The position numbers were made by a program, and so were the translations under genes. Of a DNA stretch of 64,000 bases, positions 23,921 to 34,583 are shown in pieces. The stretch is from positions 992,001-1,056,000 of the forward strand of contig JAGMWG010000005.1 in NCBI GenBank assembly GCA_020744225.1, given 5' to 3'. The DNA comes from Paraphoma chrysanthemicola (taxonomy: Eukaryota > Ascomycota > Dothideomycetes > Pleosporales > Phaeosphaeriaceae). The notes under the pieces are model-generated. The model worked only from the letters and a program-made list of their open reading frames with translations, was not told the DNA's origin and did no database searches. The number at the start of each line of letters is the position of its first letter. Position 1 is the first letter of the stretch.

Positions 23921-24622
23921 TGCATCGGCAGCTTTGTAAGCAGTCTTACTGCCCAGAAGTAGCGAAGTGATGGTGAACGATATTCATGATTCTGCGGTTC
24001 ATCCAGCGAGCATTTATTGCGGGGAGCTTCAACGAAAGCTGCTGAGCCGCCAAGCTTCGAATAGGTGGACCACGACATGTGATACCCTAAGTAAACAATC
24101 AACACCCGGTACAACACCAAAACCCACCGCAATGACGTGTGAACTTGCTCGAGCGGCTCGTCTTCCAAACTCCGATATGCAAACATAGTGCTCGGGAGAT
24201 GCCGTGCGAATGCCGCTCTGCTCGCGCGCACAGCATAGTACCGTTGGCGTTAGCGAGCGCCCGGGCGCATCCTGGAAGACGCATCCAGCATCGCTCCACG
24301 CCCCAACGTCATCCTCACAATTCGCTGCCTGCCCGCTTGCAATCTGACCACTTCTGCATCGACAGCTTCCCTTGCAGCTTATTACATCCGAACCATTGTG
24401 CGCTGCTCACCACGTGCTACGTCATCGTTTTACAACTGCCAGCCCCGCGCCGCACGAGCTAGCTTTCCGCGCCTAGTCTGTCAACAGCCTCGAACACACG
24501 ACCGCATCCGAGTCCCAACAGCGCACACCACCTTTACAGCGCGCTGAAGCACCCATAGACTCACAGTCTCGACCCTCCCACATACCACTCTCGAGTCTCC
24601 GGACACTCGCAAAGCTTTCACA
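23921..24622. other. intergenic region upstream of ERV14
   Basis: 702 bases, C-rich on the plus strand toward 24600 as expected for a fungal promoter and leader. No gene is seen. Confidence 0.55.
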
Positions 24623-25280
24623 ATGACTGGCGAAGCATGGTTGTACCTGTTGGCGGTGCTGATAAATGCCGTCAACCTCTTCCTACAAGTTTTCTTCACG
24701 ATTATGTACAGCGATCTTGAATGGTGAGCATCCCCGCGTTGGTAGCGACACGAGAGTACTGCGCCGCGGTGCCTCGATGGAGCTTCTCTACAAGCACATG
24801 CTAATTTTGCGCCAGCGATTACATCAACCCCATCGACCTCTGCAACCGTCTCAACACCTACATTATCCCCGAAGCCGCTGTCCATGGATTTCTCACGTTT
24901 CTGTTCCTTATCAACGGATACTGGCTCGCGCTGATCCTCAACCTTCCGCTGCTAGTCTGGAACGGCAAGAAGTATGTGCAGAAATTGCTACAACTGGCCC
25001 TCGTTGATGAAGGCTGACTGTCACAGAATCTTCGAAAACCAGCACTTGCTAGATGCAACAGAGATTTTCAGGAAGCTCAACGTACACAAGAAGGTCAGGG
25101 TTCCGAACTCGGGAAGCGCGATACTGGTAGCACCAGCCACGCCTCTCGATGCTACTATCTTTGCAATATTGCGCTAACATTGCATAGGAATCGTTCATCA
25201 AGCTTGGCTTCCACCTGCTGATGTTCTTCTTCTACCTGTACAGCATGATTGTTGCCCTCATCCGCGACGAATCTCACTAG
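24623..25280 (+). CDS. ERV14: Cornichon-family ER cargo receptor Erv14
   Basis: Exons 24623-24723, 24816-24971, 25027-25093 and 25188-25280 encode 138 residues, the usual length of Erv14. The protein loads transmembrane cargo into COPII vesicles leaving the ER. It shows the hydrophobic first helix (LYLLAVLINAVNLFLQVFF), the family motif MYSDLECDYINPIDLC spanning the first intron, a second membrane segment (HGFLTFLFLINGYWLALI), the IFENQHLLDATEIFR COPII-contact loop, and a last helix LLMFFFYLYSMIVALI. Splice sites are canonical; introns are 92, 55 and 94 bases, the last with a GCTAAC branch site. Identification rests on near-complete family similarity. Confidence 0.97.
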
Positions 25281-25802
25281 GCGAAATTCCCAGTCCGCGT
25301 GGTAATCAGCTGGGGCAGCAGTAGCTTGTCAAGATACAGAGTTGGGACCATAATCGAGAATCAGAGCGGAAAGGCTGGGTGCGGGGAAGGGGCATCACTT
25401 GACAACGCAGAGACATGTGCCTTTGTACTTTGTACGAATGGCAAAGGCATTGTTGGGTCTTGCAGACCGGGGACGCGATAGGGTACGGATGGGATATCGT
25501 TGGGACCAGTACAGGGTCTCTGGACGGCGGAGGCAGGGTTGTAAATTTTTATTGGCCTCTAGACGGGTCGTGATAGCGTTACTTAGCCTTGTACATGAAC
25601 GACGACGAATTCACATGATTGCAACGAAAGTGGTGCTTGGCGTGCTTAGTCACCCAAACTTTTCGTTAGCTGCGATCACTCAAGCTTCCTGGCGACCTTG
25701 ACCCCACACTTTTGAGGAACCTTACACAAGTCCCTGTTAGTTCTTCTCACACCAACGAGGTCGCCGGAATCACCGCTCCACCGCGCGCAAATTATCACCA
25801 GG
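25281..25802. other. intergenic region upstream of PRP17
   Basis: 522 bases. A plus-strand 100-codon frame (25399-25701) does not resemble the missing Prp17 N-terminus. No other feature is seen. Confidence 0.5.
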
Positions 25803-27256
25803 ATGGCAGGGAAAGTGCCCACAGGCTTTGCGGCGGAGACATACATTAGCGACCACACTTTTCGACAAGGGCACCGAGCGATCGAGGGAGGTAACACAAA
25901 GAAGAGGAAGCGCGAAGGCAAAGGCAACACCAGCATAGTCACGGGAGCTGGTGCTTATAAAGGACCGTGGGCGCGGTACGAAGAAGAAAGGCCAGACGCC
26001 GCTTCAGACGAGGAATATGGAAGCGATGAAGAGGTGGAAATAGTGTACGAAGAAGATGAGATTGAGGACAATCCAGCGCCAGCGCCGAAGAAGCTCGCAG
26101 GAACAGATTATCACGATACCGAAGCCGAAGGCGAGACGAGCGCGTTCGTAGGCAGCCAACAGTATGACTACCAAGGGCGGACGTACATGCATGTGCCGAA
26201 TGGTATGTTAGAGATTCAAAAAACTGGGGCGCCAGCTTGCTGACATTGTACAGATCTCGATATCAAATTATCTGGAGATTACCAACCCAAGAATTTTATC
26301 CCGAAGAAGCTCGTACACACGTACAAGTACCATACAAAGTCCATCACGCAAGTGCGCTTCATACCTGACAGCGGTCATCTACTACTCTCTGCATCGGCAG
26401 ACTCGAAGATCGCCATCTGGGATGTCTATCATCAACGAGAACTTCTACGAACATACTCTGGGCATACGAAGTCTGTCAACGACATTGACTTTAACCCGAG
26501 CGGCACACAATTTATATCCGCGAGTTATGACCGTTACATGAAATTATGGGATACCGAGACGGGCAAGTGCTTGAACAAGTTCACCACTGGAAAGACACCA
26601 CACGTCGTGCGCATCAACCCAAGCACACCACATGAGTTCCTGGCAGGCATGAGCGACAAGAAGATCCTGCAATACGATACAAGAAGCGGAGAGATGGTAC
26701 AAGAGTACGACCATCATTTGGGGCCTGTCAACACCATAACCTTTTGCGACGAGGTGAGTTCTGCTGACATTCTTGCTGGTAAGCCAGTTCTAACAATTCT
26801 TAGAACCGGAGATTCATCACTACATCCGACGATAAGTCGCTTCGCGCATGGGAGTACGGCATCCCTGTCCCTATCAAATTCATCGCCGAGCCCTACATGT
26901 TTTCCATGGTCCGATCCGCACCACATCCGTCCGGCAAGTACGCAGCATTTCAGTCATCCGATAACCAAATCACCGTATACTCCTCGACCGACCGGTTCCG
27001 CCAGAATCGCAAGAAGAGCTACCGAGGGCACAACGTCGCTGGGTATGCGCCAGATGTTGCAATCAGTCCTGATGGGCAGTTTATCAGCTCTGGCGACAGT
27101 GGCGGCTATGTGTGCTTCTGGGACTGGAAGACTTGTAAGATGTGGCATAAGATTCAAGCGAGCGACGCTCCGGTTCTGGCAGTGCAATGGCACCCGCGAG
27201 AGACGAGCAAGGTCATCACAGGCGATCTCAATGGCGTACTGAAATACTGGGATTAA
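25803..27256 (+). CDS. PRP17: Pre-mRNA splicing factor Prp17/CDC40 (WD40)
   Basis: Exons 25803-26202, 26254-26753 and 26804-27256 encode 450 residues. Prp17 is a nuclear WD40 protein of the second-step spliceosome. The linker HTFRQGHRAIEGG and acidic region (residues about 60-100) are followed by KNFIPKKLVHTYKYHTKSI, the start of a seven-blade WD40 propeller that runs to the final Asp (GVLKYWD). Blades are visible at ADSKIAIWD, SYDRYMKLWD, DDKSLRAWE and GGYVCFWD. The model begins inside the segment that in most filamentous fungi is preceded by a longer acidic N-terminus. I found no upstream exon, so the N-terminus is either short here or sits in an exon I could not recognise. Introns are about 50 bases. 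Confidence 0.92.
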
Positions 27257-27662
27257 TCAGGCTGCATGGCGCCAGATGAGAGAGGTTTAGCTGATTGCAC
27301 TCCAACTTCTTGATGAATGGCATGCAATCGAGCGAAGAAGCAAGAGCAATTATGATACCCCAGCAATGGCATTTTGCATTTTTAAACTTAATTTTACACA
27401 TTCGGCCTCCAGATATGAATCCTCGAAAACATGCTATTTGAACTCAACATTGCTTGTACGCAACAGTTTCAAAAACAGTTAGGACACTATCATTGCGCTT
27501 TACAGCACATCAATGCCAGCGCCATTCAAACATAGTCTCAGAGTATTAGATGAATTAGGCACTATTACATCGACAAAGTCGTCATCCGATCCTCCTCTTC
27601 ATCCAGTTCTCGAAGCTCGCGACGCACAGCGTTAGGCACCGGGTCAGTAAAGCCCGCCGAGA
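27257..27662. other. convergent 3' spacer
   Basis: 406 bases, AT-rich, between the 3' ends of PRP17 and the F-box gene. No gene is seen. Confidence 0.6.
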
Positions 27663-29167
27663 TCAATAGCTGGAACTCTCCCTCTTGATCATAGGCCCCA
27701 GACAGCGGTACACTTTTAAAGTGAAACCAGCTTTGTCCAACTCATCTGCCGCATGACGTAGAGCTGCCCCGGTGTCTGGGTCCAGCTCGAGTATCTGGAC
27801 ACCGTCCTGTTCGTCGGCGTTCTTGAGCTCCATGATAACGCTGATCTCGAGCGTTTCAAGTGGTAGCTTCGTGGTTACGGCCTTGATTGCACGACAGAAG
27901 CCGGTGGTCTTGTTTTCTTGGGCGACGGTGCGATTGCTCGGCATCTCGACCATTTGAGGAAATCGATCGAGCGGGACTTGAACAATGCTCAACTCCTGCA
28001 GCGTATATGGAAAGTAAGCTTCCGGTTGGTGAATAAGTTAGCTTTGGCATCTAGTGACAAGAACTTGTCATCAACCGTAAGAGACTTCAAGCTTGATAGT
28101 GCCGTGAAGTCATCGAAGGGAACGGTTCTCGAATCCAAGAATGGCTGGTGAGACCAGGTGAAGGATTCCAGCTTAGGGACATGCTCACTTAGAGTTTTGA
28201 CCAGATTCGGCATGTTCCATGCCTGTCTCTCTTCGTCATCGTCATCGTCGTCGTCGTTGTCTTGGTTTCTGATACGGAGGCTCCCGCCACTCTGAGGTTT
28301 GTCACAATCTTGAACAAGAAGCGTATTCAAATTCGCAACACTTGAAGCCTCTAACATTATCATTTTTGAAATGCGCAAAGGGTCCACAGCAACCTTGATG
28401 AACTCCAGAGTAAGAAGCTTGGGAATCTTGGGCATGGACACGGACTTGATCAACCCCAGCCAAGGCGTGCGCCACGCTTTTCCATTGCACACCCTAGCTG
28501 TCTGCATAGCGGGATATACAAGCAGATCGAGAATGCCGGGAAGACCGGTGCAACAACACTGATGCATGTGCTTAAGCCTCGAAAGCGGCTGAGTGTCGGT
28601 GTTTGTCCACGGAAACTGTAGGACCAGGCCTATAGTCCTCAGACAATAGTGCTGGGAGCACACCTCGAGAGCTTCCACGTTTGTTGCCATACAGAGAATG
28701 AGTGCAAGGACTGTTTCGTCCCTATTATCCGATACCTCGTGCATGTAGAGGCCTCCAAGCAAGCGATTCTGTAATTCGATGCTTTCATCGGTTTCGAGTT
28801 CGGTGCACATGATAGAGGATATGAGTTTGCTGATTACACTGTTCAAGAACCATATCTGTTTCTTCTGATCGGTCGTGCTCTCCTTGAAAAGAACGAATCC
28901 CAGGCTACCTAAGGTCTCCCTGTGCGTGTTAATCCTCATGGAATTGATATGCAAGGCTAGCTCGGGCCGCTGGAGAAGTGCGAGTAAAAATTGGTAGTTT
29001 GTGCGACGGTCGCGTACGTCGAAAACGAAGGTCCCGTAGAGCAGTGGTTCCGCGACATCGTTACGATAAAATTTGGAGATCTGTGATAGAGCACTCACAT
29101 GGTGCTTGGTATCGATGAAGCGGGCGATGTTTATGTCGAGTTCAGTGGGAAGCTTGCTAATATGCAT
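27663..29167 (-). CDS. F-box protein with an apparent frame break near its 3' end
   Basis: The N-terminus opens with a clear F-box (MHISKLPTELDINIARFI) from the ATG at 29167. Leucine-rich, repeat-like sequence follows, with an Asp run encoded by a GTC/ATC microsatellite at about 28234-28258. The first frame stops at 27989 (391-392 residues). Sequence of matching character continues in another frame from about 28009 to 27663 (PYTLQELSIVQVPLDRF, then LPLETLEISVIMELKN). One extra base in the TTT run (plus-strand AAA, 28011-28013) would make the two halves continuous; an 80-base intron ending at CTGCAG is the other explanation. F-box proteins are SCF ubiquitin-ligase adaptors; the target is unknown. 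It could be an intact spliced gene, an assembly error or an early pseudogene. Confidence 0.7.
28234..28258. repeat. trinucleotide microsatellite coding for an Asp run
   Basis: GTC/ATC units on the plus strand read as Asp codons on the minus strand inside the F-box gene (DNDDDDDDD). Such a run is length-variable in many fungi. Confidence 0.8.
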
Positions 29168-29942
29168 GATGGTCGATAGGTTGTCGTCCTAATTTAATTG
29201 AACTTGGATTATCGGTGTATACTGCTTGACTAGAGCTGAGGTCAGAAGAATAAAGTCGGCAAAAGATCTTGTGCAGTGAGAAAGAACTTAGTGAAGAAGT
29301 AACGAGCATCATTGTGAATCCTTGTTCCTCTCAGTGGTAAGCAGGCGCTCCGTGAAGTGCTGGCATGCGTCACTGTGAGGCCCATACACTTCACATTATT
29401 TTTAAAGAGAGGAGAATCAAACTTGTGACAAACAACGCATGTGCTACTGAGCGAGACTTCTGAAAGAAGGGACGAAGCCCTCCAGACGTGAGGATGCATC
29501 TCTGTTAGCACTACGTCACAATGTAAGACCTTGTCCATGATTTTGACGTTTGTTGCGGGTTGAAGCAATGCTTTCCAGCTCAGTCTCGGACATGAAGCGA
29601 CTAGAAGAGAATTGCGGAACGGTCCAGTGCCATGTGAAAGCCGTGTCATCATACGGCAAGCAACACGCATTCGGAGAGTCGGGAGACTAAATATTTGCGA
29701 AAGCATGGTGGGAGTGAATTACAGAGCGGTGATGCCGCAGGTAGTGTCTGGAGCATTGACTGTAAGTCAAGCGCGCATGGACGGCTCACCTTCACCTTCA
29801 CATTATCTTAGATCGCCCCAACGCTAGCGAGGACGGAATTTCCCTCCCGCCTCAAACTTGTAAGTCCGTTTTCCTTCCCGCCACTCATCCCCCGGGTCTT
29901 TTTAGTCGTCGATTTAAAGACGTTCGCCGGCTTACGACCAAG
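29168..29942. other. divergent intergenic region with one small open frame
   Basis: 775 bases between the F-box gene and the BTB gene. An ATG-started minus-strand frame (29242-29706, 154 codons) is present but has no domain, signal peptide or family resemblance. I leave it uncalled. Confidence 0.5.
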
Positions 29943-30937
29943 ATGGCGAGGCCTTTCTCCAGGTAAGTGATCCAAGTGATGAAGATACCGTTCTTCCGAC
30001 TTACAGATCCGCTCACCTTTGCAGTATACTACACTCCAAACTGTTCACGTTCCTCATTGGCGATGAGAAAAGCCCAATCATCGTGCATTCGGGCGCAATT
30101 GCTGCCCTATCGCTGCCACTAGAACGTCTGATCAATAGTCCTATGAAGGAGGCGCAAGAGAACGTCGCGCGCCTGGCCGAGCTCGAGATCGCCGACTTCG
30201 AGCGCGTCTGCGAATTTGCGTATAGTGGGGACTACGCAGAGCCTAAAACGACCCGGTTTAGTGATACGGAGATCGACGTCGCAGAAGACTACCGAATCGC
30301 AAGTGAATCTATCGCCAGAAGGGAAGCTGATAGTAGATATGCTTGGCTCATTTCCGAGTTCCTATCTGCATCTTATGGAAACAACAAGCTGGCCTTCGAT
30401 CATGGCAAGCCCTCTCTCTGGCATTCATCGCTGCAACCACTCGATCGCTCCGCGAATGGCTGGAAGGAGACACCGGGTGCTGAAGACGACCCGTGCTCTG
30501 TCGTGACATGGAAAGACGACATCTCAGAAGTCCTCTTTGGTCACGCTCGCCTTTATGTCTTTGCAGACAAGTACCGCATTACCAGTCTTAGCGACCTCGC
30601 CTTGCACAAGCTGCACAGGTTTCTCACCGGTCTTAGGATCTTTCCACTAACGCGAGATCCAATCATGGCGCTGGTGGACTATGCCTATAGCAGCGAGCAT
30701 ACTCCCGATAGAGATACTGAAGAGCAACCGGACCTTCTGCGAACACTACTCATCCGCTTCATTTTGCTGCATCGCGCCGCATTCTCATCATTCAGAGGAC
30801 ACATCAACGCCTTGAAGGACATGAACGAATATGCAATGGACTACGTGTCGGTCATGGAGCGCATGCTATGTGTGGTTGAAGACCCTATGTCGCAGGAGGA
30901 AGTTCATCTTGGGATTGAGTGGTCACCGGAGCGTTAG
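29943..30937 (+). CDS. BTB/POZ-domain protein
   Basis: A 20-base first exon (29943-29962, MARPFSS) and a second exon (30025-30937) encode 310 residues. The BTB fold appears as LHSKLFTFLIGDEKSPIIVHSGAI, then LERLINSPMKEAQE, then the strand-helix element DFERVCEFAYSGDY. In this fungal subfamily the middle is expanded and a second YVFADKYRITSLSDLALHKLHRFL block follows. BTB proteins dimerise and often act as Cullin-3 adaptors or scaffolds; the function here is unknown. The intron is 62 bases with a GTAAGT donor and CAG acceptor and is required, since the frame has no ATG early in exon 2. Neighbours give no functional clue. Confidence 0.88.
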
Positions 30938-31196
30938 GTGATATGAGAGGTACGATCAAACATGGCGCGAGAGTCTCGCCTTGTCTGCATGTCTGAAAGT
31001 GGTTAGGTATTTCATACTAGCGTGATGCGGGGGAAGGAGCGCGACTCGACTGAAGCTGAACGACATTTCCGGTAACCTTTGCCAGGTTCCGAGGCACGCA
31101 ATTAGATTCCAGACGAGATGAATGATTTATACTTTGATCATGGCTGACTGCCTGGACTAAACCATCCACTCCTACTGAGCTACAGCACAAGATAAT

Positions 31197-32753
31197 ATGT
31201 CAACAGCATCAGAACGCATCCCAGCCGCCGTTCGACCCCTGGTCAGCGAGCGCGCCAGGAAGACGCTGGACATCGCAAGTCAATATGCTTCACCGCCACG
31301 GGCAAAACTAATGTGCTCTAGGTCGAGAAATTCGTGAACGAGCAATGCATTCCCGCCGACCCTGTCTACGCCGCGCAACTGGGCGCAGGCGATCAGCGTT
31401 GGTCATATCCACCCATCATGTCTTCGCTCAAGGACACCGCAAAGTCCCTTGGGCTTTGGAATATGTTCCTTGCCAAGGGTCACTATAGTGAAGGCGCTGG
31501 CTTCACCAACCTTGAATACGGGCTCATGTGCGAGCAATTTGGGCGCAGCAGGACGGCATCCGAGGCGACGAATAATGCCGCTCCTGACACTGGCAACATG
31601 GAGCTGTTGGCCAAGTATGGAACTGAGGAGCAAAAGAGAAAGTGGCTGGACCCACTGCTAAGACAGGAGATTAGGAGTTGCTATGTAAGATTGAGCGTTT
31701 CGGAGAGGTGCGCAAGGGAAGTGCTAATGCTGAGTGCGTCCAGGTTATGACCGAGCCAACGAGCGCATCTAGTGATGCGACGAACGTGCAATTGAGCATG
31801 CGGAGAGAGGGTAATGAGTATGTGCTGAATGGCCAAGTATGTGCATCCTATGCTCCATCGAAACTTGGCTGACGGCACGCCCGATAGAAATGGTGGATCA
31901 GCGGTGCAGGAGACCCCAGATGCAAAGTCTACATCGTGCTGGGCAAAACAGATCCAAACCATCCGGACAAGTACAAGCAGCAGTCTATCATCATTGTACC
32001 TGCAGATACGCCTGGCATTGAAGTCAAGCGCATGTTGTCCGTGTATGGATACGACGATGCGCCACATGGACATGCGCATCTTATCTTCAAGAACGTACGA
32101 GTTCCTGCTGAGAACATTGTCCTGGGCGAAAGTAGAGGTTTCGAGGTAATGCAAGGTCGCATGGGACCAGGGCGCATTCATCACGCTATGCGATCCATTG
32201 GAGCTGTAAGTCGTAGAGTGTGCAGAAGAAAATACCCCCCCAAAGCTGACAGTTCCAGGCCGAAGAAGCACTCCGCTGGCTCCTCACACGCGCCAACGCT
32301 GAGCACAAGAAGCCTTTCGGCAAATTACTTTCACAGCAAGGCGTAATTCTGCAGTGGATCGCCAAGTCACGCATTGAAATCGATGCTGCGCGCCTTATCG
32401 TACTCAATGCCGCTGCTGCTATCGACGCTGGTGATGCCAAAACCGCTCTAGTCGAGATCGCACAAGCCAAGATTCTGGTACCCAACATGGCCCTCGACGT
32501 GATTGATCGCGCAGTGCAGGCACATGGCGCAGAGGGTATTGGCCAGGACACACCACTAGCACAATCTTGGGCCCATGTCAGAACGGTGAGGATTGCAGAT
32601 GGGCCGGATGAGGCGCACTTGGAGCAGTTGGGGAAGAGGGAGAACAAGAGAGCGGGAGAGGCGGCCGCACTATTAGAGAGGCAGAAAGCGGAGACGGAGA
32701 GGCTGTTTCAGAAATATGGTACGAAGGAAGTTGGACCACTGTCAAGACTTTAA
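31197..32753 (+). CDS. Acyl-CoA dehydrogenase family protein (ACAD10/11-like)
   Basis: Exons 31197-31274, 31322-31684, 31744-31836, 31888-32205 and 32259-32753 encode 448 residues. It has the three parts of the family: an N-terminal helical domain (CIPADPVYAAQL), the FAD-contacting middle domain (VMTEPTSASSDATNV, then NGQKWWISGAGDPRCKV) and a C-terminal helical domain ending in VQAHGAEGIGQDTPLAQSWAHVRTVRIADGPDEAHL. Members oxidise acyl-CoAs in peroxisomal or mitochondrial beta-oxidation; I see no strong targeting signal (it ends SRL, a PTS1-like tripeptide that supports peroxisomes). The first intron has a GC donor with the preferred GCAAGT sequence and joins LDI to VEKFV. The others are GT-AG, 51-59 bases. 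Confidence 0.93.
31275..31321 (+). other. GC-AG intron in the acyl-CoA dehydrogenase gene
   Basis: This 47-base intron starts GCAAGT, the textbook GC-donor sequence, and ends CTCTAG. The GT four bases in leaves the wrong phase for the downstream frame; the GC donor gives the expected LDI-VEKF junction. Confidence 0.8.
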
Positions 32754-33071
32754 AGTATGACTTTTCAGAATTCGACTATGTAGACGAAAAGGGCAAGTAA
32801 AGTGCACTAGTCCACACACGAAAACAATGATCAGTATCGCACAGTCGAGTTGAGCAAGTAGATTTTCAGCACAAATTGCATGAAACCGACGCGATTAAAT
32901 GATTTGTCGGCATGCATCTTCTTCATTCGGCGTCCGATGATTTGATGATGTGATGATTTGTCGGCTTGCCAACCCAAGAACCCTGTTGCTGACACCAGTC
33001 AGCCCCGTCCGCTTTGAACATCTAACTTTCGGCATCCCACTTTACCCCTCCTCATCAAACCCAACTTTACC
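32754..33071. promoter_or_regulatory. promoter region with imperfect direct repeat
   Basis: The 318-base spacer before the lactonase-like gene contains a 17-base direct repeat with one mismatch, ATGATTTGTCGGCATGC at 32899-32915 and the same with T for A at 32953-32969, 54 bases apart. It may bind a regulator or be a small duplication. Confidence 0.5.
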
Positions 33072-34402
33072 ATGGCCAAACTACGTCGCGCCATTGTAAG
33101 CATTCAGAACAGATCATTGGTTACTCGTAGGCTAATCAGACCAGACCATCGCCTTGCTTGCCGTCTCATCACCATGGCTGTATGACAGATACTTGGCCTT
33201 CAGCGGCATTCTGGCTCAGCGACCTGGGAAATTGATGGAAGTGAACATGCTCAAGAGCTTGGAAGTAAAATTTCAGGATAAGATTAGAAATTGCGAGGAT
33301 GTGATTCTTGTCGAAGAGAAGGGAGTGGCATTGTTGAGTTGTGATCCGGGCAGGGACAGGTGGAATACGGTCATGGTGAGTATGTCCCGGAAGGCACGCG
33401 AGGAAATAAAACTCTCGGAGTGATCCCGCGATGAATACCTCCTTGGAAGAGATGGCCTGAACAAAGCTGACGAGCGTACAGGGCACATTCACAGACGACA
33501 ATCGCACCGGCGAATCAAGCGGCATCTGGATCTACGACTATGCTACCACCGACGCTCTGACCAGTCTTGATATCTCCTCTTGGGCCAGCCATACAGACTT
33601 CCACCCGCTAGGTCTCGAGTTGGACGCATCTACGTCAACGCTCTACATCGTCAACCACGCGCGCTCCGGCTCTGCTATCGAAATCTTCACCATTGATTGG
33701 GACACCAGCGCAGCAACACACGTCAAGACGTTCAAGCATCCGCTCTTACACGCTCCCAACGCGCTCGAAATCCTCGGCGAAGGAACAGGGAAAATCTACG
33801 TATCGAACGATCACGCGATTCGCGCAGCTGTATCTCCATTGCTTAGCCAAATTGAGACCTTCTCAGGAGCACCAGGCGGAAGCGTCGTCTACATCGACAT
33901 CAACGCGCCCGAGACAGCCAAGGTGGTTGCGCGAGTGCCTTTCGCAAACGGCGTAAAGACTTTGAACTCAACACATTTAGCGGTTGCATCGAGTGCCAAA
34001 GCCGGAGTTTACTTTTACACCATCAACCCCGACTACACGCTAACTTTCACAAACCTGGTCCGCACGCCATCCACCGCAGACAATCTTTCCGTCGATTCAA
34101 ACGGCAAGCTACTCATCGCGGGACACCCGTTTGCACCAGCCCTCATGGAAGTCGCCAAGGGACGCGCGGGATGTGACCCGAATGGCACAGCCGAAGAGAA
34201 GAAGGCGTGTGGCTGTGAGGCGCCGAGTTGGGTGGGTGAGTGGAGTGAGGATGAGGGTTTGAAGACGCTATTAGTGAGTAAGGGTCAGGATGAGGAGGGG
34301 AAGGGTATTTGTGCGAGCAGTACGGCCGTGAGAGATGTGCAACGGGGTGTCGGGCTGGTGAGTATGCTTTATGGGAGGGGAGTTGGAGTGTTCAAGGTGT
34401 AG
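33072..34402 (+). CDS. Paraoxonase/arylesterase-like six-bladed propeller protein, membrane-anchored
   Basis: Exons 33072-33095, 33145-33375 and 33482-34402 encode 391 residues. Residues 5-25 form a hydrophobic uncleaved-anchor-like segment (ITIALLAVSSPWLYD), as in animal paraoxonases. The propeller shows the calcium-site motifs of the family: CEDVILVE, ASTSTLYIVNHAR (the conserved NH), HAPNALEILGEGTGKIYVSND and DNLSVDSNGKLLIAGHP. Paraoxonases hydrolyse lactones and aryl esters with a catalytic Ca2+. Substrate here is unknown; lactone or quorum-signal degradation is possible but unproven. A Cys pair in the late loop (ACGC) may form a disulfide. Introns are 49 and 106 bases, GT-AG. Confidence 0.9.
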
Positions 34403-34583
34403 GGCAGAGTCGGAAGACGAGATGAAGGCGGGATATGGAGAGGAACAAAAAGTTCGTGATATGTTTGCAGGGTAACAGGTTGGAGAACGGTCTGAGCAGG
34501 GAAGTATGTCTGCTCGTGTAAAGTGTGATGATTAGTCGGACTCAATTGTTCGTCCTCCATATTTATGTGCAATTTCTCAAGAC

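Noticed and set aside
23431..24231. 266-codon minus-strand frame over the 3' part of MAP1
   Set aside because: It lies antisense to a clearly identified gene and has no domain; it is a codon shadow.
29242..29706. 154-codon ATG-started minus-strand frame
   Set aside because: No motif, signal or membrane segment, and in a promoter region; not enough to call a gene.
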